A stretch of 64,000 bases of DNA, from NCBI GenBank assembly GCA_963922205.1, contig CAWUHX010000079.1, positions 682,001 through 746,000 of the forward strand, read 5' to 3'. A program made the position numbers and the translations under genes. Source of the stretch: Romanomermis culicivorax. Lineage: Eukaryota; Nematoda; Enoplea; Mermithida; Mermithidae. The notes under the pieces were generated by a model. The model searched no databases. It had not been told where the DNA came from and saw only the letters and a list, made by a program, of their open reading frames with translations. Positions 9,918 through 18,790 of the stretch are shown here, piece after piece (positions within the stretch are counted from its first letter, which is position 1; each line of letters begins with the position of its first letter).

Positions 9918-10333
9918 TGTTAAATCCGCCCAAGGCCTACTGTAGTTTATGGAGCCCTTTAAAAGGGCATGTTTCATTAGTTTGTCACTCATTATTGGGC
10001 CTAACTGGTGTCATGTCTTTTTAGCCTTGCGTCTTGCGTTTTGCCATCGTCGTTATTATTATTATATTTTGTTGTCAACTGCGTTGGCCGCTCGTCGAAT
10101 AAAATTTGCATATTCTCGCCTTCGGTCTTCGTTACGTGGCCTGCTACAGTAACCCAACCGTTGAAGTTCACCACCCGTCGCCATTGATCGAGAACCCCCA
10201 TTGCCCTCCAAGAGGAAACGCTTGATACCGCCGCCTGCCGACCGGCAGCCGCATTACCATTTAGGCCGAATCACTCCGGATTCCCGTACCTGCTCACCGC
10301 TGTCTGTAGGACCCCGCTTTGACCCTAGAACCT
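9918..10333 (+). repeat. 3' LTR of retrotransposon A2
   Basis: Homologous to 2623-3031. It begins TGTTAA after the polypurine tract, with a TTTAAAA box at 9958-9964 and AATAAA at 10098-10103. Similarity ends at about 10333, after which AT-rich host-like sequence follows. Confidence 0.75.
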
Positions 10334-11075
10334 GTTTTTTTTCTAATTTCCAAGTTTTCTGAACAAATAGCATTCAATTCCGTCAATAACTTCAATTATG
10401 ACGTTTCTTATTGTGATACAGTATAGGGTGCGCACACGCGGTAATGGAACAAACAATGCATACTTCATTCCATCTTTTTTCGGTTACAAGCATTTCAAAC
10501 AAAACAGACTTTATGTTCTAATGCTACACAACCGAACATAAAACACTTAAATAATGCTTATATAGTGATAAAAACATTGTTCATGTACATTTCGAGCACT
10601 GTTGTCATTTTTATATGTATGTATTATGTTCTTCGTTCGACAAGTTATTACTTTTGCTAGCTATTTTCCAGTCGCGCATAATTTACTGTCGCTTGCTCAC
10701 GTTAATGTTTTTTCACCGAATGTATATGGTGTTTGCGTCAAAGCATTAATTTTTTTGTACTCAAGCACCAATTTGAGGAAAAATTTTTCGATGGTTTCGT
10801 GTTCGGTCGGAGGTGCATTTTAGGAGTTATAAAATTAAAAATTCTTAAAATTTTCCCGGCGCCTAGCGCCGGATTACAATTATTTAATAACTTTTCTATA
10901 TTATTCCCATGCGCGGTTAGAAAATGTCATTATAGCTAATGGACAGTGGCTAGAAGAAGAAGAAAGAAAGAAATTTATTAAATGCGAATAAATACACAAG
11001 TAAATGCAACTAATACAGAAAAGCTCATAAAAAAACTAATACAGAAAAGCTCACTCGAGTCCATTTAGCCAAAAC
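10334..11075. other. AT-rich DNA without a gene; one GC palindrome
   Basis: No coding or RNA gene seen. A 17-bp near-perfect palindrome CCGGCGCCTAGCGCCGG lies at 10856-10872, next to an AAAATTTT run; relatives occur at 12073 and 14977. The right edge (11055-11075) is a piece of the ACTCGAGTCCATTTAGCC repeat that also builds the foldback element downstream. Confidence 0.6.
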
Positions 11076-12805
11076 TATACCTGTACTTGGGGGGGGGGGT
11101 TGGGGGGGGACCCCCCCCAACTTGGCCAACCCTGTACCCAAAATCATCCCCCCCCCCCCAAGTCCCAACCCCCCCAGTTTGGAAAAAATTTCAAAAAAGT
11201 GTATATGTTTTTTGGCCTTTTTTGGGAAAAATTTCGACTTTTTCCTACCCCCCCCCCCACTGTTTTTTTTTCCACCAACCTTTTTCCACAAATGTGGAAA
11301 GGGGTCAAATTTTTTTTCCACATGTGGAAAAAATTTTTTTTTGTCTTAAAATCCGTTTTTTGGCTTAAAAATGCTCACAGACGCTTTATCGCACTGTTTT
11401 TGAGCTTTTTCAAGCCTCACGTAGATTCATCAACGGAGAAATTAGAACTCATTATAGCGTTACTACAGTAATAAGGAATTAAAAAAATTCATGATTAATT
11501 GCATATATCTCAGCAAAGAAGCAACCAATTTCAACGTACGATAGTGAATCTTGCATAATTATCTATTCTCTTCAACATAGCGTTGTAATATTTGAATATC
11601 ACTCGCGTTCTTCTGTTTCGACATGATGGTTTACTGTAGTCAAAAATTTGAAATTCCATTATGATAGTTACGAAACTTTTCAGAGCGGGTTTTCTCATTT
11701 CGCGTGAATCAGATTGCGTCTTACTAAACTCTACCATACGAAACTGAGATTTTCTGATCGGAAAAAGAATGCTGATTCCAAATCTGCTTTTATTTTTTTT
11801 CCCATGTGTAGTATTTTGAGAGCTATCTGTTCCGCAACGCGAAATATTCAATTATCACCTGAATCGACGTGGCCTTCCGGTGTTTTTAGAGAAGTTAATT
11901 CATTAAAATTGGAGAAAAATTGAAATGTTCGACTTAAAAGCCTAATCTACAAGCGTTGTTGAACAAGTTTTGTAGCAAACTATCCAAGAGCATAATTGAC
12001 TTGAATTACACAAGAAATCAATGGTCAAGTCCTCTCTGATGACAAGTGAAAGCCCAAAAAAGATGGTACTTTCCGGCGCGTAGCGCCGGAAAATTTTTTG
12101 GGTATATTGACATTCTAGGATGCTGGAAAATCATTTTTCCGAACATTTATTTCAAGAATTAGATTCCAATTTAGTGTTCAAGAGTCGTAATTTCTAGAAT
12201 TTTACTTGAAAAATTTTAAAATCTGTAATTTATTTGTAAACTCTCATGAACTTGGTCGAAAATATATGAGTAAGAAGAATATAAATTTCCGAAAGATATT
12301 TCCAAGAAGCTTTTGAATTGATTTTACGTTAGCAAAGAAATAATCGCATCATAAATCATAGAGACTTGACGTGTATTCATCTTTCTCAAAAGGAAAAAAT
12401 GCGAATCTTCATTAAATATTATGATAAAATGTTGAAGATAACCAATTAAAACATGAGATACTACGTTTAAGATGATGAAAACTATTATAGATTAAGTTAT
12501 AAATGAAGGTAGACATGATAAAAGCCGCGCCTGAACTACTTAATGAATAATGATGATTATTAAAGTTTTCGCGCCGGAAAATTTTGAGATTATGACCTTC
12601 TAAAATGCACGAAAATGCATCTTTTCAATATGAAAACCCCAAATTTTTCTTCCACATTTGTGGAAAGACCTCAAAAATTTTTTCCATATTCCAGATTTTT
12701 TTCCACATTATAGTGCAAATGTGGAAAAAAAACAGTGCCCCCCCCCCCCAAAATTTCGGATTTACCCCCCCCCCCCCTCAACTGGTCGGAGGTCTTACAG
12801 GTATG
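11076..12805 (+). mobile_element. 1.7-kb hAT-like non-autonomous transposon (family G, long form)
   Basis: The ends are TATACCTGTA and the complement of CATACCTGTA. They are flanked by a perfect 8-bp direct repeat GCCAAAAC (11068-11075 and 12806-12813). The left end continues into poly-G/poly-C tracts and an AT-rich GGCCTTTTTTGGG block. The right end mirrors it with poly-C and CCACAAATGTGG palindromes. The middle (11340-12640) is AT-rich without a supported gene and contains the GC palindrome at 12073-12089. An 8-bp target duplication is characteristic of the hAT superfamily; no transposase is present. Confidence 0.75.
12073..12089. repeat. GC palindrome CCGGCGCGTAGCGCCGG
   Basis: A near-perfect inverted repeat joined to AAAATTTT. 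With its flank (12071-12140, minus orientation) it matches 14930-14996 in plus orientation, both carrying TTCTAGAAT/TCCTAGAATG-like sequence near the palindrome. A partial copy is at 12560-12620. It looks like the terminus of a small interspersed repeat. Confidence 0.55.
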
Positions 12806-13136
12806 GCCAAAACCCGCTAAATGGACTCGAGTCCATCTAGCCAAAGCCCGCGAAGTGGCTAAATGGACCCGAGTCCATCTAGCCAAAACCCGCAAAATGG
12901 CTGAATGAACTCGAATCCATTTAGCCAAAGCACACAAAGTGGCTTAATGGACTCGAGTTTTCTTGTAGTACAGTAAATGTATGGATATTGATAGTTGTGA
13001 GCCAAATTTCCAAACCTGCAGATCTAGAATTTCGAAGAATCAACACTATGAGTGTATAGCATGTTATAAGATAATAACCTTTTTAAAAGAAGTTCAGAAC
13101 CATATAGCGCAATGTATAAACATGCTGTACATAAAA

Positions 13137-13542
13137 CATACCTGTACTTGGGGGTTGGAGGGACCCCCCCCCGACTTGGCCATCCCTGTACCCAAAATCA
13201 TTTACCCCCCCCCCCCAACCATACCTGTAAGACCTCCGACCAGTTGGGGGGGGGTAGAAAAAAATCGAAATTTTTCCCAAAAAAGGCCAAAAAACATACA
13301 CTTTTTTGCAAATTTTTTTAATTTTTTCCAAACTGGGGGGGGGGTTAAATGATTTTGGGTACAGAGTTGGCCAAGTTGGGGGGCTCCCCCCCCCCCCCCC
13401 CCAAGTACAGGTATGCGTATGCCCCCAGTTTGGAAAAAATTGAAAAAATTTGCAAAAAAGTGTATGTTTTTTGGCCTTTTTTGGGAAAAATTTCGACTTT
13501 TTCCTACCCCCCCCCCTCGCAAAAATTTCAGATTTACCCCCC
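13137..13542 (+). mobile_element. Family G MITE inserted in the left foldback arm
   Basis: It begins CATACCTGTACTTGGG, has the same poly-G, poly-C and GGCCTTTTTTGGG core as the other copies, and ends truncated after poly-C at 13542. AAACATAC occurs on both sides (13134-13141 and 13543-13550). The right foldback arm near 14225-14245 preserves the uninterrupted site, so the insertion can be read directly. Confidence 0.7.
13220..13415 (-). mobile_element. Family G MITE nested inside another family G copy
   Basis: A complete reversed copy, from CATACCTGTAAG at 13220 to TACAGGTATG ending 13415. It carries the complement of the poly-C and GGCC cores and splits the outer copy into 13137-13219 and 13416-13542. 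The two copies therefore form a strong hairpin. No clean 8-bp duplication remains around this inner copy. Confidence 0.7.
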
Positions 13543-13599
13543 AAACATACTTACGGTACGACGTCATACGTTATGAAGTAGCTCCATGTTATAGAATTG

Positions 13600-14225
13600 C
13601 CCCATTAAGGCCTACATTATAACATATAAATTTTTTTTTCATTTTTCGACATGTTATAAACATGGTCCTGTGTTATAAGATGTGTTATATGTTATAACAT
13701 ATCCCGTGTTATAATATTTCTCATGCTATATATCCTATCTTAAAACATATTATGCCATAACATGACATATATACCAGGTTGTAGCATGTCCCACATTATA
13801 AGTTTATAACATGTTCCATGTTACAATGTATCTTATGTCATTGCATATCGCATGTTATAGCTTATCCTACATTATAACATATAACACGTCAGTATGTTGT
13901 AACATGTCGAAAAATGACAATTTCTTTTGTATGTTATAACATGGGAACATGATATAACATGTCAGCATGTTCTATCATGTCGAAAAATGAGAAAAAGATT
14001 CTTGTAGGTTATCATATGGGACCAGGTTATAACATAAGGCTATAATATAACATGTTAGTATGTTTGTCCAAAATGAAAAAAAAAAATTTGCATCTTAACA
14101 CGGGACCATATGTATTTATAATATGTCGAAAAATGGAAAAAAAAATTTTTCATATGTATAACGTAGGTCTATGTTATGACATATGTTAAATTATAACGTG
14201 GGGCTATTTTATAACATATGACGTC
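13600..14225. repeat. TTATAACATG-rich loop of the foldback element
   Basis: Dozens of imperfect TTATAACATG/CATGTTATAA words are mixed with CATGTCGAAAAATG (13920, 13977, 14127). Very AT rich, no gene. Self-complementary words in both orientations suggest growth by slippage or unequal exchange. Confidence 0.65.
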
Positions 14226-14340
14226 GTACTGTAGGTATATTTTATGTACAGCATGTTTATACATTGCGCTATATGGTTCTGAGTTTCTTCCTTTAAAAAG
14301 GTATATCTTATAACATGCTATACACTCATAGTGTTGTGAA

Positions 14341-14360
14341 CCACACACACACACACACAC
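14341..14360. repeat. (CA)n microsatellite
   Basis: An uninterrupted run of about ten CA units. It sits inside the right arm of the foldback element at a place where the left arm has only CAACAC. Confidence 0.85.
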
Positions 14361-14699
14361 AAACGGACACTCGAATTTTAATTTTATAGATAGTTATTCT
14401 TCGAAGCTCTAGATCTGCAGGTTTTGCAATTTGGCTCACAACTATCAATATCCATACATTTACTGTATATACTACAAGAAAACTCGAGTCCATTCAGCCG
14501 CTTTGTGTGTTTTGACTCGATGGACTCGAGTCCATTTAGCCACTTTGAGTGCCTTGGCTAGATGGACTCGAGTCCATTTAGCCATTTTGCGGGTTTTGTC
14601 TAGATTGACGCGGATCCATTTAGCCACTTTGCGGGTTTTTTTTAATTATCAAGATATTATGGATAAATGTGTGATCCCGTGTCGTTTTTTGAGAATTTG

Positions 14700-16255
14700 A
14701 CGAAAAGCAAGATTTTTCTCGGTTATATTCCCAAAGTCTTTTTGCGATCTTTGAAAACATTTCGACATTTGTGTGATTAAAACATTTTGAGTCCAAGTAT
14801 GAATTCTTGCTGGTTGAAGAATCAAAATTCTTGGTTGCCTTCCTGGTTTTTGAATTGTAGTTTGTCCGACTGAAAATTCATTGAATTCACTGAAAAATTA
14901 AACCTTCTATCTAGGAAATAAAAGTTGAAAAGGTTCATTTTCCAGCGTTCTAGAATATCAAAATCCTAGAAAAATTTTCGGCGCTAAGCGCCGAACAAGT
15001 CACTCATACCAATCTTTTTATTTTCTCTTCAAAAATCAGAAAATTTGGGTTTAAAAGCCTAAAATCGACGCGAATCGAATGAAATAGAAGAAAACTAGCT
15101 TTTGGTGGTTTTTCCGATAAAATTAAGCTAAATTATTTGTTTTAGAGTGAACAACCAAAAATTTATCTGTGCAACCAAAATTTTTCCCCAAGTTGCACAT
15201 TGGAAGCTGGCCTTTGCAGAAAAAATACCTTTGGTCAAGTTCATACCTTTATGTCAGATTGTCAGCTGTTCAGAATCAGTTCTAAAATTTTATTTTTCAT
15301 TGTTATCTTTTTATCAAAGTTACTGTTTGATTTACTTGTTGTGTCAAAATTAGGTTGTTTCATGTCATCAAAGAAATATAAGAAATAAAGGTTATGCCGT
15401 TGAATTATTCTATTGATTGGCTCATGTAAACTCACTTAAATATTTATTTACAAGCATGTCATAGCTCAAGTGTTTTTGCAGAAAAATGTCGGTTTTTTGG
15501 CGGAATACGATGCAAGTTAATGAGAAACGTTCAAAAAACACATCACAAATGATTTTGAACGACTTTTAAGCAAGGAAACTAAAAAAATTAATTCCTCATG
15601 AAGAAAAAATTTTTGGGGTTTTTCCTCAAATGGGGTAAAAAGTTTTGAGCAAAAAAACACTGACAACCTATCGTGTATTCTCCTAGTTTAATTTGCAATA
15701 AACAGGCATCAAGTGAGAAAAGCTGATTTTCATCGTCGAAAAAATATATGATAGAATGTTCATATCATAAAAAAATTTTCGTGCTCATAGAGTTTTTTAT
15801 AATCTTCCAGATTCACATTATTTCAATTCTGTAACCAGTGGCTCTTACAGGGATGACACGGTGACATGTTGCACAGTGAAACCTGGATCCTGACGGCCCA
15901 TATGATTAGGTTATAAAGTTTCCAGCCCCAAAATGCATTATATGCGTTTCATACCCGTATTCAGGATTTTGAAAAAAGGGGGGTTTTCCTAATTTTTTTT
16001 AGAGTTTACTGGATAAGAAGAAAATCATTTTTGCAGTAAAGACGACTTATTTTCAGCTAGTTTATGTGTGCTTAGATTAGTGGCTAAGTTCTATGTTTGA
16101 CGAAAAGTATGTAAATATAATAATTTAATTTGGGAATTTTGATGTATAAGCACAATACTATTGCTGAAAATTTTGAATGTAAAAAACTTAGGGGGAAGTT
16201 GAAATTTGGCTCCAGTAGCTACGTACAAAATGAGCTTTGCGTTTGTATGATCATA
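14700..16255. other. AT-rich DNA, no gene seen
   Basis: No supported gene. The palindrome TTCGGCGCTAAGCGCCGAA lies at 14977-14995. The rest shows only short open frames with biased AT composition and no recognisable domain. Confidence 0.55.
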
Positions 16256-16263
16256 TGGATGAC

Positions 16264-16461
16264 CATACCTGTAATTTGGGGGGGGTTAGTGAGACCCCCA
16301 ACTTGGCCAACCCTGTACCCGACCCCCCCCCCCTCAACGTCCCCCAGACTTGAAAAAATTGGCAAAAAAGTGCCTTTTTTGGGAAAATTTTCGACTTTTT
16401 CGCCCTCCTCCCAAATTTCGGGTTTAGCACCCCCCAACTAGTTGGACCTCTTACAGGTATG
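16264..16461 (+). mobile_element. Intact family G MITE with perfect 8-bp target duplication
   Basis: 198 bp, starting CATACCTGTAATTTGGGG and ending TTACAGGTATG. It is flanked by TGGATGAC on both sides (16256-16263 and 16462-16469). The core has poly-C, a GAAAAAATTGG(C) block and GGGAAAATTTTCGACTTTTTCG as in the other copies. This copy defines the family: terminal inverted repeat CATACCTGTAA, 8-bp duplication, hAT-like. Confidence 0.85.
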
Positions 16462-16840
16462 TGGATGACCATGTGGTAGTCATGAAGACCTCCATACTTT
16501 GCCCGGGTTGAGTCCATTTTTTACTATAAATTTCAATACCGTAGAACCACAGCCGGTTTGATGAGTTTTATCACAAGTAGAATATGGAACCATCCTATAC
16601 ACAGAATTTGGATATCTGGCATTATTTCAATTTTAACTGAGTGCACATTTAAAAAAATTGATTTTCTGCCTATTGTCATTAGCAATTTTCAAGCTTGGGA
16701 GCTTGTTTTCCAACCAATTTACAACTTCAGAATTTTCTTTATATTTGGGTATGGTGTTTCCATTCAAATGCCTCAAATTCAAAATTTTTTTCATATGAAA
16801 TGAATGTGGTTTGATAACGTCGACTTTCAAATTGAACAAA

Positions 16841-17194
16841 TTATACTTTACCATAACTGCTTGATCCTGTTTTCTTTATTGAAACATTTGGTTTAATATT
16901 CTCTGGATTTTTCGATTTGAGCTCGACAAAGATGCTAATCAATTTCTTCTTCTTGAAGGCATCGTTATTCAACGAAATAAATCCAATTTTCTTGCTTTCC
17001 AATTTGTTAATCCCAAAAAGTGTCGGGGTATTATTATCAACTAGACCTATCTCATCCAAACGCTTGGAGGGGGCTGTTGTGTCTTGAGCTTTAGTCGCTA
17101 TCGTCCGCCATGCATAACAAATTCTAAAGGATAGATGATGAAGAAAACGTTTGATGTGGTAAACTGGCAAATCAACATACTTATTCAAATCCAA
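16841..17194 (-). CDS. Uncertain ORF, 117 residues
   Basis: This open frame stands out a little from the AT-rich background. It begins MDLNKYVDLPVYHIKRFLHHLSF, which weakly recalls the start of an F-box, and becomes Lys-rich. No family was recognised and no splice partner was found. It may be an exon of an unknown gene or chance. The neighbouring minus-strand ORF at 17486-17887 is equally uncertain. Confidence 0.15.
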   Translation of the reverse strand: MDLNKYVDLPVYHIKRFLHHLSFRICYAWRTIATKAQDTTAPSKRLDEIGLVDNNTPTLFGINKLESKKIGFISLNNDAFKKKKLISIFVELKSKNPENIKPNVSIKKTGSSSYGKV

Positions 17195-17485
17195 TGACTT
17201 TATAAATTAAGTATAAAAACGATCGAAAGCTTAGTCTCTTTTGCTGAACACAAACCTTGATATTCAGGGTAGAAACCATATTTAAAAACCATTACAAATA
17301 TTTAATAACGCCACAAATTGTAATAAAATAAATGTAAATTATGCATAAACGCCAGAAAATGTTGACATTTCAAGATGTTTAAAGGTTAGGTAAAATTCAA
17401 CCTTAGTATCGATTCACTGACTAGGAAAATTCAAAACTTCGACAAATTTTTTCAATCATAAATTTTTATTTTGTGCAGAAAATTC

Positions 17486-17887
17486 CTAAAATCTGCATAA
17501 AAAAGCCTGCTCTTGTGACATGACATGACTTTCATAACAGTCGCAAAAAGTTATTGTTCCACTGATTATAAGTTTTTGTTCCACCATTATTAAATTTTTA
17601 ATCTCATGAACATTCGCATATATTTTGAAACAATTCGGTCCGATAAAACATGCATGCTTTACCAGAAGATATGCACAAAGTTTCGGTATGTTGGTATATT
17701 CTGTTTTTCTTGAAATAACTCCTGCATGAGAAAGGTGAAAAGCGAGTACCACTGTTATATTCTTATGATTTTCTGCATAACTATATGCCACATCAAACTG
17801 AAAATTTGTGTGCGCACTTACCAAAGCCTTAGCAATTTGTGACAAAAAGCTCACTGTAAAAGCTTTGTGTAAAGAAACAAATAACAT
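17486..17887 (-). CDS. Uncertain ORF, 133 residues
   Basis: A minus-strand open frame with a balanced composition, including HLSHAGVISRKTEY, CDCYESHVMSQEQ and several Cys/His. It lacks a recognisable domain, signal peptide or membrane span. It lies about 0.9 kb upstream of the SFT2 gene on the opposite strand. Length alone makes it a little longer than expected by chance here. Confidence 0.2.
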   Translation of the reverse strand: MLFVSLHKAFTVSFLSQIAKALVSAHTNFQFDVAYSYAENHKNITVVLAFHLSHAGVISRKTEYTNIPKLCAYLLVKHACFIGPNCFKIYANVHEIKNLIMVEQKLIISGTITFCDCYESHVMSQEQAFLCRF

Positions 17888-18164
17888 ACTATGTATATAG
17901 TTCCCTTGATTATAATTCTAAGAATGCCGGTTCAGTGCAACATGTCAAGTGAAAAAACGTCACAACTCTGTTCTCAAATCAAAGGGATCAATTGTAAAAT
18001 CAATAAATCTCATATTAAACAATCTTAATTTCGTATTAATCATTAGCTAAGGATTTATGAATTGTGATGTAATTTTTGATCTGCAGAATAGCCGGCGCAA
18101 GACGTATAATTTTAAAAATCGTAAGACAATAATGACCATGAATCACATTTTCTGTTTTGAAGTT

Positions 18165-18285
18165 GTTTAGTTCTAATTGCCTCACAGTCAATCTAAGAAA
18201 AAAGCTGTAGCGTACGCAGCTTGTTTGTTATTTGCATGAGCATCTTCTTTCGTTCCAAGGCTCATTTGGAAAAAATGAACTGCAG
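18165..18285 (-). repeat. Interspersed repeat family R, partial copy
   Basis: On the minus strand it reads GATGCTCATGCAAATAACAAACA then a CTGCGTACG block and GATTGACTGT, shared with copies at 30010, 31150, 36185 and 58795. No coding capacity is evident. Confidence 0.5.
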
Positions 18286-18790
18286 AACGATGACTGATGA
18301 GTTCACATAATGTTTAAATATAGGCTTTTGACATCTGATGATTGGGAAGTGTAAGCTTCAAGAATTTGAATTTTCACTAGAATTATTGCAGATTGGGTAA
18401 GCTAAAAAGTCATCAGTGCTGTGATTGCCGCTCCAGGCAACGTTTTGAAATGGACCGGTTGTATTGTGGATTGACATTTTTGGTACAAACATTCCATAAT
18501 TTTATACAAAAAAAACCTGGGAATTTCTCATGAAAAACCTGGGAAACTTAGGGGATCTGGTTTTAGGGGATTTGTATGAGCCCCACAGAAAATAATGACT
18601 ATTATAATCGCGACCCTTCAGAGCACACTGCGATACTGCAAATTGAAAATTCTTAACGTTTCGTCCTGGTTTCCATAAAAAAATATTCCCAAAGCTTATA
18701 TGCTAAGATCTAGATTTCGAGCCAAAAGCAAAAATGTCGTGTGGTCTTACAACGCTTAAAAATTCATCAATTTTTTTCAGGTCATCCGTC

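Larger units (their letters stand above)
2623..10333 (+). mobile_element. Gypsy-type LTR retrotransposon copy A2, RT deleted
   Basis: The element is bounded by two LTR copies (2623-3031 and 9918-10333) and is about 7.7 kb. The internal order is a long non-coding hairpin-rich leader (3032-5830), a transmembrane ORF, a double-DTG protease ORF, and integrase in broken frames. Reverse transcriptase and RNase H are absent: the protease ORF ends at 7651 and sequence equivalent to the RNase H/integrase junction of A1 starts about 7740. No gag with CCHC knuckles was seen. It could only have moved in trans, if at all, and now carries stops and frameshifts in the integrase. Confidence 0.75.
12815..14640. 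mobile_element. Foldback element with long inverted arms built of 40-bp repeats
   Basis: The left arm (12815-13137, continuing 13549-13640) and right arm (about 14150-14640) are inverted copies. Each has outer tandem ~40-bp units containing GACTCGAGTCCAT and TTTAGCCA, then a unique block. That block contains ATGGATATTGATAGTTGTGA, GCAGATCTAGA and CATATAGCGCAATG on the left, and the complements on the right. The loop (13640-14150) is rich in TTATAACATG words. No ORF is present. Long arms of internal tandem repeats are the hallmark of foldback-type elements. The left arm is interrupted by a family G insertion. Confidence 0.75.

Noticed and set aside
11087-11471. Overlapping Pro/Phe-rich open frames across the poly-C tracts (also at 12600-12940, 13083-13622 and 16130-16517)
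   Set aside because: They are translations of poly-C/poly-G and AAAATTTT blocks of family G MITEs. Frames on both strands are equally open and none shows a domain.
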